Assembly: GCA_900764695.1 (NCBI GenBank)
Contig: CAAFOY010000039.1
Coordinates: 1 to 64,000 of the forward strand
DNA length: 64,000 nt
Source of the DNA: Lachnospiraceae bacterium
GTDB lineage: Bacteria; Bacillota_A; Clostridia; Lachnospirales; Lachnospiraceae
Direction of reading: 5' to 3'
A model generated the notes under the pieces. That model was not told the origin of the DNA. It saw only the letters and a program-made list of their open reading frames with translations, and ran no database searches. Positions 26,377 through 33,467 of this stretch are shown piece after piece (the stretch's first letter is position 1; each line of letters begins with the position of its first letter). A program made the translations under genes and the position numbers.

Positions 26377-29328
26377 ATGGCAGAATTAGAAGCAATAATT
26401 GAGAGAAGACTAATAGACCAACTATGTAGTGGTGAATCACAATGGACGTATAGACCGGATATCAGAAATGAAGAGCAATTATGGAAGAACTTTAAGTATA
26501 TTTTAGAGCAGAACAATAAAGCAAAACTAAATGATACACCATTAAGTGAAAGTGAGTTTGCAAAGGTAAAGAATGATTTATCACATGCTTCATTTTATGA
26601 TGCAGGGAAATGGCTAGTTGGCGAAAATGGAAAAGTTTATGTTCATGTACAAAGAGGCAATGAAACATTACATTTAGTCGTTATGAATAATGAGCACATT
26701 GCAGGCGGGACAAGTGTATATGAAGTTATAAATCAATATCAGGCGTTCAAAACAGAAGAAAATGACGAAAGGGACAGAAGATTTGACGTCACATTGCTTA
26801 TTAATGGAATTCCTATGATTCATATTGAACTGAAAAATAAAGAACATTCATATATGGACGGATATAGGCAAATAAAGAAATATATAGCAGAAGGTAAATT
26901 TAGAGGTCTCTTTTCAAATATTCAAATGTTTGTTGTAAGTAATGCGGTAGATACAAAATATTTTTCGGCAGCAAGAGATACGGAATTAAATAAAAAATTT
27001 ATTACAGGATGGATAGATGAAAAGAACTATCCTGTATGTGATTATATGGATTTTGCAAAGGCAGTATTAAAAATACCGGAAGCGCATGAAATGGTTACAA
27101 AATATACAGTTTTGGATAATGACAAAAAGAAATTGTTAATTCTGAGACCATATCAGATTCATGCAATTAAGGCAATGCGAAATGCATCAAAACAAGGAAA
27201 ATCAGGATTTATTTGGCATACAACAGGTTCAGGAAAGACAATGACATCATATAAGGCTACAAGAAACCTGCTAATGGATATACCATCTATAGAAAAAACA
27301 GTTTTTTTGATTGATAGAAAAGATTTAGATATGCAGACAAAGATGGCATTTCAGTCTTATGCAGATAACGATACAATTGATGTAGATGATACAGATTATG
27401 TCGATACTTTAATTAAAAGAATGACTGATGGTAATAGGCAAATGATTGTTACAACAAGACAAAAAATGCAGACAATGATTAGCAATCGTTTGAAAGAAGG
27501 AACGAAAGAATATCAGATTATAAAGAATTTAAGAGTTGCTTTTGTAGTAGATGAATGTCATAGAGCAGTAACTCCTGAAACAAAAAGAAAATTGGAACAG
27601 TTCTTTAATAATTCTTTGTGGTATGGATTTACCGGAACACCTATTTTTGAGCAGAATAAATATGAACAAAAGGGAGACTTACCACAAACTACAGAACAGC
27701 TGTATGGAAAGTGTTTGCATAGTTATACGATAAAGGAAGCTATCCATGATGAGGCAGTCTTAGGCTTTATGGTAGAAAATCTTGGACCAAAGAATAAGGA
27801 TGTAGATGAATCTGCCTATTTATCCGAAAAGCATATGAGAAATGTTTTAGACGTTATATTGAATCAATCTGCCACAAAATTGGGAATGCAGAATGGTAAA
27901 GGAAGAACATATGAGGGAATATTAACAGTTAAATCCATTTCAATTGCACAAAAATATTATGAATTGTTAAAGAAAATAAAAAATGGACAAGATGAGTTAA
28001 AGATAAGTGAAGATATTCAGAAAGCGTTACCGGATTTTCCTAAGTTTGCAATTACATACTCAATTTCAGAAAATGAAGAAGCATCTACTGTTAATCAGGA
28101 TAAGATGAAAGAATCTTTAGAAGATTACAATGAAATGTTTGGAACAAATTACAAGCTTGAAGCGATAAATGCCTACAATAGTAACTTAAATGACAGATTA
28201 GCAAGAAAGGAAAAGAAATATCTTGAAAGAAGTCAGCAACTTGATTTGGTAATTGTTGTTGATAGATTGTTGACGGGATTTGATGCACCTTGTTTATCTA
28301 CATTGTTTATGGATAGACCACCAATGACTCCACAGAATATAATTCAGGCGTTTTCACGAACTAATCGATTGTTTGATAGTAATAAGCAGTATGGGCAAAT
28401 TGTAACATTCCAATCGCCTAAAGAGTTTAAAGATGCTATAAACAATGCATTGACATTATATTCTAGAGGTGGTGATGGAAAACCAGTGGCTGAGGATTGG
28501 GAAACTGTACTTGATAATTTCAATATATCTGTTAAGGCTATTCATGCTTTAGCAGAAACACCCGAAGAGATATCAGCATTGTCAAGACAACAAAAGAAAT
28601 CGTTTGTTCATCTGTTTAGAGCATTAGACCATGATTTTGCACATCTTAAGGCGTTTTCAAATTACAATGAAGATATATTGAAAGAGTTAGAATTTTCACA
28701 GGAAGAATATGAAAACTATGCAGCAATGTATAACAATGTAATGGAGGAACTTAAGAAACCTTCAGATGACCCGGATGGAGATGGACCTGAATTAGATGAA
28801 TATGATTTGATGGCTTATAGCAAGTTGCGTATAGATTTTGAATATATTATTGAATTGCTTCAAGGGGTTGTTGAATCTTTAGACCAGACAAAAGATGATT
28901 TTAAAGAATCTGATTTTGAATATAATATTAATGTATTAAGAGGTATTATCGATGATTATTATAAGGTTAATCCACAAATAAGTGAGCTACTAAAGATAAT
29001 TATCGAAGATATCGAAAATGATAAGGAAAAGTATATAGGTCAGGACATATCCGTTATATTTAATCAGATGAAGTATAAAATTATCGATGATGCTATAAGG
29101 AAATTTGCTCAAAAATGGTATTTAGAAGATGAGGATGTTAAGTTTGAAGCATATAATTATAGAGATGGAATGCTTGCAAACGAAAACGTCCTAAAAGAAA
29201 AAACGGATTATAAAACTTATAAAGAAGAATCAGAAGAACCTATGCCAAAATACAAGTTTAGAAAAACTATGGTAGAAGAGTTTAAAAATGATTTAATGGA
29301 AGAAATAAGCCCATTGATTAATGAATAA
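26377..29328 (+). CDS. hsdR: type I restriction enzyme motor/endonuclease subunit
   Basis: This 983-residue subunit has an N-terminal PD-(D/E)xK nuclease part (RFDVTLLINGIPMIHIELKN, about 133-160) and two helicase domains with Walker A TTGSGKT, DECHR (motif II), GFTGTP (motif III) and FSRTNRLF (motif VI). A helical C-terminal region docks to HsdM. It translocates and cuts unmodified DNA in complex with HsdM and HsdS. It starts 6 nt after hsdS and ends before a strong terminator. Length and motifs are intact, so restriction should be active. Confidence 0.96.
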   Translation: MAELEAIIERRLIDQLCSGESQWTYRPDIRNEEQLWKNFKYILEQNNKAKLNDTPLSESEFAKVKNDLSHASFYDAGKWLVGENGKVYVHVQRGNETLHLVVMNNEHIAGGTSVYEVINQYQAFKTEENDERDRRFDVTLLINGIPMIHIELKNKEHSYMDGYRQIKKYIAEGKFRGLFSNIQMFVVSNAVDTKYFSAARDTELNKKFITGWIDEKNYPVCDYMDFAKAVLKIPEAHEMVTKYTVLDNDKKKLLILRPYQIHAIKAMRNASKQGKSGFIWHTTGSGKTMTSYKATRNLLMDIPSIEKTVFLIDRKDLDMQTKMAFQSYADNDTIDVDDTDYVDTLIKRMTDGNRQMIVTTRQKMQTMISNRLKEGTKEYQIIKNLRVAFVVDECHRAVTPETKRKLEQFFNNSLWYGFTGTPIFEQNKYEQKGDLPQTTEQLYGKCLHSYTIKEAIHDEAVLGFMVENLGPKNKDVDESAYLSEKHMRNVLDVILNQSATKLGMQNGKGRTYEGILTVKSISIAQKYYELLKKIKNGQDELKISEDIQKALPDFPKFAITYSISENEEASTVNQDKMKESLEDYNEMFGTNYKLEAINAYNSNLNDRLARKEKKYLERSQQLDLVIVVDRLLTGFDAPCLSTLFMDRPPMTPQNIIQAFSRTNRLFDSNKQYGQIVTFQSPKEFKDAINNALTLYSRGGDGKPVAEDWETVLDNFNISVKAIHALAETPEEISALSRQQKKSFVHLFRALDHDFAHLKAFSNYNEDILKELEFSQEEYENYAAMYNNVMEELKKPSDDPDGDGPELDEYDLMAYSKLRIDFEYIIELLQGVVESLDQTKDDFKESDFEYNINVLRGIIDDYYKVNPQISELLKIIIEDIENDKEKYIGQDISVIFNQMKYKIIDDAIRKFAQKWYLEDEDVKFEAYNYRDGMLANENVLKEKTDYKTYKEESEEPMPKYKFRKTMVEEFKNDLMEEISPLINE

Positions 29329-29346
29329 TATAATTATCAAGAAAGT

Positions 29347-29384
29347 AAAAGCTTGGAATTTTTTGAGTTTCCAAGCTTTTATTT
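29347..29384. terminator. terminator between hsdR and the recombinase
   Basis: AAAAGCTTGGAA (29347-29358) pairs with TTCCAAGCTTTT (29369-29380). The flanking A and T runs let it act in both directions, for hsdR and for the convergent recombinase. Confidence 0.85.
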
Positions 29385-29390
29385 ATTAAA

Positions 29391-29402
29391 ATCGGCGTGC
29401 AT
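29391..29402. repeat. 12-bp inverted repeat flanking the recombinase, left arm
   Basis: ATCGGCGTGCAT is the exact reverse complement of 30369-30380. The two arms bracket the recombinase gene. The right arm runs into hsdS repeat B in the silent cassette. Confidence 0.7.
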
Positions 29403-29409
29403 ATTTTAT

Positions 29410-30339
29410 TTAAGAAAGGTTAGATAATGACCTCATAATAATATCAATATCCTTACTTTCAAGTTCCTGTATAATATGGAGATATGTTTTTTGAGTTGTA
29501 GTCATACTAGCGTGCCCCAATCTCCTTGCAACACTGGCAATTGAAACTCCGGCAAATAGCAAAAGTGATGCATGCGTATGTCGTAATCCGTGAATTGAAA
29601 TTACTGGAATACCAGTACTAATACAATGTCTTGCTAAAATATCATTTAGCGTAGAGTTGTATACTTTTTCTTTAACGAAAATTGGTTCGTTTTCAGGTAA
29701 ATCTTTTATAAGTGAAGAAAACTGCATTACTGTCTGCCAATCAAGTTGGATTTTTCTCATAGAAGAAAGATTTTTTGTAGGAAGAAAACCACCGTTACCT
29801 TTGTAATTCCATGTCTTAGAAACAGTTAACATTTGATGAGACAAGTCAAAATCTTTAGGGGTTAATGCTAATGCTTCTGAAAATCTCATTCCTGTCTTAG
29901 CTACTAAAAGTATAAACCAATCCCAATTTATATTCTGTGATAAATCTAAAGACTCAATTAACTTATGTAGTTCAAATTGGTTAAGATACTTTTGCTTTTT
30001 TGCTCTAGGTTCTTTGCCTTTAATGATAGCTTTCCTTGTAGGGTCGCGGGAAATTAACCCCTCATCAACAGCATCTAATATTGCACATTTAATATGATGA
30101 TGAAAATCCATAGTTGTTTGTCGTTCATGGTTTTGTGCATAATCGTTTAGAAGTTGCTGATAAGATATTCTGTCAATATCCCCAACAGTAAGAGTCGGAA
30201 TTAATTTTACTAACCATTGATGTGCCATCTTATATTTGTTCATTGTTATAGGTCTTATAGCACCTTCCTTGTAAACAGTAATCCATTTTTTGTAGTAATC
30301 ACAGAATAAAGTGTCACTACTGACTGTCGTTGTGTTCAT
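29410..30339 (-). CDS. tyrosine recombinase, probable HsdS invertase
   Basis: This 309-residue site-specific recombinase has an N-terminal SAM-like core-binding domain (about 8-105) and a catalytic domain with R152 (TGMRFSEAL), H250 and R253 (HGLRH), H276 (RLGHAS) and nucleophile Y286 (KTYLHI). All key residues are present, so it should be active. It lies between hsdR and the silent hsdS cassette, the standard place for the enzyme that inverts hsdS segments. The arm-binding N-terminal domain of phage integrases is absent or short, which fits an invertase rather than a prophage integrase. Confidence 0.93.
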   Translation of the reverse strand: MNTTTVSSDTLFCDYYKKWITVYKEGAIRPITMNKYKMAHQWLVKLIPTLTVGDIDRISYQQLLNDYAQNHERQTTMDFHHHIKCAILDAVDEGLISRDPTRKAIIKGKEPRAKKQKYLNQFELHKLIESLDLSQNINWDWFILLVAKTGMRFSEALALTPKDFDLSHQMLTVSKTWNYKGNGGFLPTKNLSSMRKIQLDWQTVMQFSSLIKDLPENEPIFVKEKVYNSTLNDILARHCISTGIPVISIHGLRHTHASLLLFAGVSIASVARRLGHASMTTTQKTYLHIIQELESKDIDIIMRSLSNLS

Positions 30340-30368
30340 TTGTAAGTCCTCCTTTTCATTAGTCTATA

Positions 30369-30380
30369 ATGCACGCCGAT
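30369..30380. repeat. 12-bp inverted repeat flanking the recombinase, right arm
   Basis: ATGCACGCCGAT is the reverse complement of 29391-29402. It lies at the boundary of the silent cassette and changes two bases of the hsdS repeat (CC in place of TT). Confidence 0.7.
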
Positions 30381-30405
30381 GAAGAGTGATGAGGTGGTCG
30401 AGGTT
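30378..30405 (-). repeat. hsdS recombination repeat B, inverted copy
   Basis: These 28 bp are identical, inverted, to 26272-26299. Together with the repeat A copies they define the invertible segments between about 25.1 and 31.4 kb. Confidence 0.9.
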
Positions 30406-30873
30406 GTTTAAATATGCAGAAATAATACGCTGTTCTTTCTTTGATGAAGGCATTGATATTGTAACCTCATCAAAAAATGCTTTTGTATCAACATTCAATA
30501 ATCCATGATTTCTGGCACCTTCTGCGCATATCATTGTAATATCGGAATACCATTTAAGAGTATCAAAAAAGCATTCCAAATAATCTGATTCCACATCGTC
30601 TGATGTTATCCCGAAACATATATATAATGTCGATAAACATCCCTGTTCATAGGCATTTAGTCGTTTTATTGAACCATAATCAAATCCTTTAGAATAACTT
30701 TTGTTATACGCAAATTCCCCTTTTTTCAAAAGGTAATAATTTGACATGTCTTTTGCTGCGACAACCTTATTAAAAAAATCTCTTTGATCAATCAAGCCAT
30801 ATTGAGATGCTATTGTCAGTGGCAAATCGGATTCGTTATTTTTATTTTTTCTGGTGACTCTTTCACATAGGTG

Positions 30874-30896
30874 CCCCAACTTACGCTGTTCCCAAG
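30874..30896 (-). repeat. hsdS recombination repeat A, inverted copy at the second silent TRD
   Basis: These 23 bp are identical, inverted, to 25133-25155. A degenerate repeat B lies next to it at about 30928-30962. Confidence 0.9.
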
Positions 30897-31426
30897 TTAT
30901 TAATTTATTATATATTATAAAATACTTACGCTGATGAAGAGTGATAAGGTTATCAAGGTTATCTAATACTGATGATATTTTCTTCTGTTCTTCCATTCTT
31001 GGAATCAAAAATGCGAACGCGCCAACCTCTGTTGTGGATATACTTGCTTGATTCACCGCAGGTTTTGCTATGATTCTAAACCAATCTCTGGTTGATTCCT
31101 TTTTGAGCAAATGAAGTAAAAAATGGGAATCTATTTCTTCATGTCTTGAACGTATATTTAGCAGGTTCATTCCATGATAAATTTCACCTAAATCCGCCGT
31201 ATAGAGGGCTGTATTAGCAATATAAGGTAGACTATTTATATGGCTAAAAAGTATATCCCCATCCACAAGTCTATAATTCTCATTTATCTCATCTGAGGAA
31301 CCGAGTTTTTCAGTGTTTATGACACCGGAAGATATGCTTTCTATTCTTGTAATCTTATATCTATGGTCTCGACTTCCATCAGCTTTGTATGTATAACCAT
31401 TCTTAATACATGCTGTTACATCCGAT

Positions 31427-31445
31427 AACTTACGCTGTTCCCAAG
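31427..31445 (-). repeat. hsdS recombination repeat A, inverted copy at the head of the silent cassette
   Basis: These 19 bp are identical, inverted, to 25133-25151. They mark the outer limit of the invertible region. Confidence 0.88.
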
Positions 31446-31542
31446 TATTACATATAAAAAAAGAGAATATAATGGTGTAATTTAATAAAAAACAAATTGA
31501 AAAAGATTATATTTTATAGGTCGATAAAGTAAAAAATAACGG

Positions 31543-31626
31543 AATCGAGTCCTGAAAAAGGGACAGTGAATATGAGAAAATAGAAGCATAAAAGGAAAAA
31601 GAAAAAAATTGCAGCTATAAAGGAGG
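31543..31626 (+). promoter_or_regulatory. duplicated 5' leader, copy 2 (before the acidic EF-hand gene)
   Basis: This 84-nt segment matches 22879-22960 with only a handful of changes and a two-base insertion, including the GTCC/GGAC hairpin and the terminal GCAGCTATAAAGGAGG. The two copies are in the same orientation and 8.66 kb apart, just outside the restriction-modification locus. Confidence 0.7.
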
Positions 31627-31632
31627 CAAATT

Positions 31633-31872
31633 ATGGGATTTTGGAACGGAAAAGCGGATGGACCTTTAGATAAGATGTTTGACTTTAACAGAGACGGAAA
31701 ATTAAATGCTTGGGAAAGAGCAATGGAACTGGGGTTATTAATGGATGATGAAGATGACTACCAGGATGAGGATGATGAATTTGATGATGACGACGATGAA
31801 GAAGATGAAGAAAGTGAAGAGCTGATGGAAGAAGATTGGGATTCGGATTACGATGAAAGTGATGAGTGGTAG
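31633..31872 (+). CDS. small acidic protein with a single EF-hand-like loop
   Basis: This 79-residue protein lacks a signal peptide. Residues 1-34 (MGFWNGKADGPLDKMFDFNR, then DGKLNAWERAME) carry a Ca2+-loop pattern D-x-N-x-D-G-x-L-x-x-x-E. The remaining 45 residues are almost entirely Asp and Glu. The same N-terminal segment opens the protein at 32254. The acidic tail might bind cations or basic proteins, but no function is known to me. A ribosome binding site AAGGAGG belongs to the duplicated leader. Confidence 0.75.
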   Translation: MGFWNGKADGPLDKMFDFNRDGKLNAWERAMELGLLMDDEDDYQDEDDEFDDDDDEEDEESEELMEEDWDSDYDESDEW

Positions 31873-31891
31873 AAGTAATTATAAAAATAAA

Positions 31892-31917
31892 TTGACATAA
31901 CGTTATATATATATAAT
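31892..31917 (+). promoter_or_regulatory. promoter directly upstream of the Cas12a-like mini-array
   Basis: TTGACA lies at 31892-31897 and TATAAT at 31912-31917 (14-nt spacing), or TAATAA at 31914-31919 (16-nt spacing). Transcription would start at about the first base of the repeat region. This suggests the array is expressed as a short RNA. Confidence 0.55.
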
Positions 31918-31918
31918 A

Positions 31919-32019
31919 AGATTGAGTTAATAATTTCTACTAATATGTAGATTGAATGTAAATACCATAAGAGATTAACTGTTTGAATAACTTATAATTT
32001 CTACTAAAATATGGTAGAT
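31919..32019 (+). CRISPR. orphan degenerate type V-A (Cas12a-like) repeat-spacer-repeat
   Basis: Repeat 1 ends AATTTCTAC-TAATAT-GTAGAT (31932-31952). Repeat 2 runs 31981-32019, starts GTTTGAATAACTTATAATTT and ends in the same TCTAC/GTAGA stem with a longer loop. The 28-nt spacer (31953-31980) has the usual Cas12a spacer length. Known Cas12a repeats end AATTTCTACT-n-GTAGAT with a 5-bp stem and a 4-5 nt loop; here the loops are 6 and 9 nt, so the repeats are degenerate. No cas gene is visible in 64 kb. Sequence after repeat 2 shows no third full repeat. It may be a relic, or a crRNA-like guide that uses a Cas12a encoded elsewhere. Confidence 0.72.
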
Positions 32020-32064
32020 AGAACCTTGTAGTTTCGAATAAATATAAAAATTGGTTGCAAAAGT

Positions 32065-32108
32065 AACTGCTAGTTTGCAAAAGTAGTAGCATAGAAAAAC
32101 TAGCAGTT
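32065..32108. repeat. 12-bp perfect inverted repeat downstream of the mini-array
   Basis: AACTGCTAGTTT (32065-32076) is the exact reverse complement of 32097-32108, with a 20-nt loop. The element TTGCAAAAGTA is directly repeated at 32055 and 32075. There is no T-run after the stem, so it may be part of the small RNA or a protein-binding site rather than a classic terminator. The rest of the gene-free stretch 31873-32253 is AT-rich with nothing else I can support. Confidence 0.55.
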
Positions 32109-32253
32109 TAAATTGCAATTAAATACTTTAAATATTCCCCTACAAGTCCCATCTATTGGACACCAAATATGAGATAATTACCTCAATAAAACAAAAACAT
32201 TCTTTTACCACACAATTTGTAAAATATTTATAACACATGATTGGAGGTTAATT

Positions 32254-33111
32254 ATGGGAATTTGGAATGGAAAGGCAGATGGACCGTTAGACAAGTTTTT
32301 TGATTTTAATAAAGATGGTAAATTAAATACATTTGAAAGAGGTATGGAATACCGCTTTATGAACGAAACAAGAAATCAGAATAGCCAGAGAAAACAGTAT
32401 GGAGATTATGAAGATAGTAGTTCCAGATATCATAACAATGAGGAAAACAATGGCAGGACCTACAGCAAGAATAATGATAAGAGTAATAGCAACAACAATA
32501 AAGCTGACAACAATAATGACAAGAGTAATAGCAACAACAATAAAACTGACAACAATGATGATAACCATGGCAAATACAATCGTGGAGGTGATTCAACCAT
32601 GAAAAACAACAAATCAACTTCAGTTATAAAATTTATCATATTAATAGTAGCCATATTTGGATTAATATACGGCTTTAAATCAATTTACACTAACATAAAA
32701 ACATGCGCAGAGCCCGGTTGTAATTTTAATAAAGAAAAAGGATTTGATTATTGCTATCGTCATATGAAAGAGCATGGGCTTGATTATGATTTTTCTGATT
32801 TGGAAAATGATACAACAGAAAATGATGAAACCTACGAAGAAGAGACAACCCGTTATGACATCATAAATAATACTCAGAAACCAACTAGCAACAGCGACAC
32901 ATATGAAAGAGAGACAACAAGAAAAACTTATAATTATTCAAATAGCTCTAAAAAACATTATTATTATGATGACTCATACGACGATGGATATGATGATGTA
33001 ATATCAGATGACGACTATGATTATGACCGCTATGATGAAGATGATGATTATGCAGATGGTGTTGATGATGCAATAGATGAAATGATGGAAGAGGGAGAAG
33101 GCGATTGGTAG
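32254..33111 (+). CDS. EF-hand-headed, low-complexity single-pass membrane protein
   Basis: This 285-residue protein begins with the same segment as the gene at 31633, including DFNKDGKLNTFE. An Asn/Asp/Lys-rich repeat (DKSNSNNNKTDNN, about 70-100) follows, then one transmembrane helix (about 124-143). Next is a short Cys-His cluster (CAEPGCNFNKEKGFDYCYRH, about 151-170) that could bind zinc, and a Tyr/Asp-rich acidic tail. I do not know this family. The ribosome binding site is TTGGAGG. The low-complexity coding DNA is itself repetitive (AACAACAATAA). Confidence 0.75.
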   Translation: MGIWNGKADGPLDKFFDFNKDGKLNTFERGMEYRFMNETRNQNSQRKQYGDYEDSSSRYHNNEENNGRTYSKNNDKSNSNNNKADNNNDKSNSNNNKTDNNDDNHGKYNRGGDSTMKNNKSTSVIKFIILIVAIFGLIYGFKSIYTNIKTCAEPGCNFNKEKGFDYCYRHMKEHGLDYDFSDLENDTTENDETYEEETTRYDIINNTQKPTSNSDTYERETTRKTYNYSNSSKKHYYYDDSYDDGYDDVISDDDYDYDRYDEDDDYADGVDDAIDEMMEEGEGDW

Positions 33112-33283
33112 ATTTGAAGAAAGTGCTTAAGTTTTATTGAATTAAATCCCAAGTTTACCCGCTTAATATAGAAACACAAAGTGCTACAACAACACAAAAA
33201 ATGTCATAAAATTTTGCCATAAAAATTCCATAAAATCTTTGCAAATAAATTTCAAATCTATTCCCTCAACACCCATTTTATGC

Positions 33284-33385
33284 TATAATACTAGTAAGAA
33301 ATCGAGACAGGCTAGGACGGTGGCTTGCTCATATGGAAACTCAGGATTGCATTGACGAAGGTATGTAATTCTGGGTTTCTTTTTT
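33284..33385 (+). promoter_or_regulatory. MATE leader: promoter, short structured RNA and intrinsic terminator
   Basis: TATAAT at 33284-33289 would start a transcript near 33296. The transcript carries a candidate hairpin (GGCTAGGACGGTGGCT) and a 17-bp stem (33336-33352 with 33363-33379, three G-U pairs) followed by T6. The terminator lies about 80 nt before the MATE start codon, an arrangement typical of riboswitch or attenuator control. The aptamer is not one I recognise. The rest of 33112-33467 is AT-rich, apart from a GGTCGCAA/TTGTGACC hairpin just before the start codon. Confidence 0.5.
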
Positions 33386-33467
33386 GACAAAATTTATTAA
33401 AAAATTACGGAAAATGGAGTAAGGTCGCAACTTAAATAGTAAATAATTGTGACCGTAAGTTTTGCAT

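Larger units (their letters stand above)
30364..31445 (-). pseudogene. hsdS: silent, promoterless hsdS cassette with two alternative TRDs
   Basis: The minus-strand frame is open from repeat A at 31445 (WEQRKLSDVTACIKNG) to a stop at 30364, but has no start codon or ribosome binding site at its head. An internal ATG at 31266 would give 300 residues but would cut through the first TRD, so it is not a believable gene start. The cassette holds two recognition domains unlike those in the expressed hsdS, separated by LDNLITLHQRKY, and ends with LDHLITLHRR. It is stored sequence for inversion into the expression site, not a decayed gene. Confidence 0.9.

Noticed and set aside
29410..30339. Prophage or integrative-element integrase
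   Set aside because: No phage or conjugation genes, no tRNA and no att-like direct repeats are nearby. The hsdS inverted repeats explain the enzyme better.
32020..32064. A third Cas12a-like repeat beginning GTTTCGAATAAATATAA after the second repeat
   Set aside because: The distance from repeat 2 is only about 11 nt and the AATTTCTACT/GTAGAT core is missing.
32323..32654. Several overlapping frames on both strands over the Asn/Asp-rich gene
   Set aside because: All arise from the low-complexity AAC/AAT/GAT repeats of the real gene at 32254.
33306..33362. Guanidine-II (mini-ykkC) riboswitch, because two hairpins upstream of a MATE gene show ACGG and ACGA in their loops
   Set aside because: The loops are larger than the ACGR tetraloop and are not closed by the expected G-C pairs. 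The second hairpin is a plain terminator. The match is probably chance.
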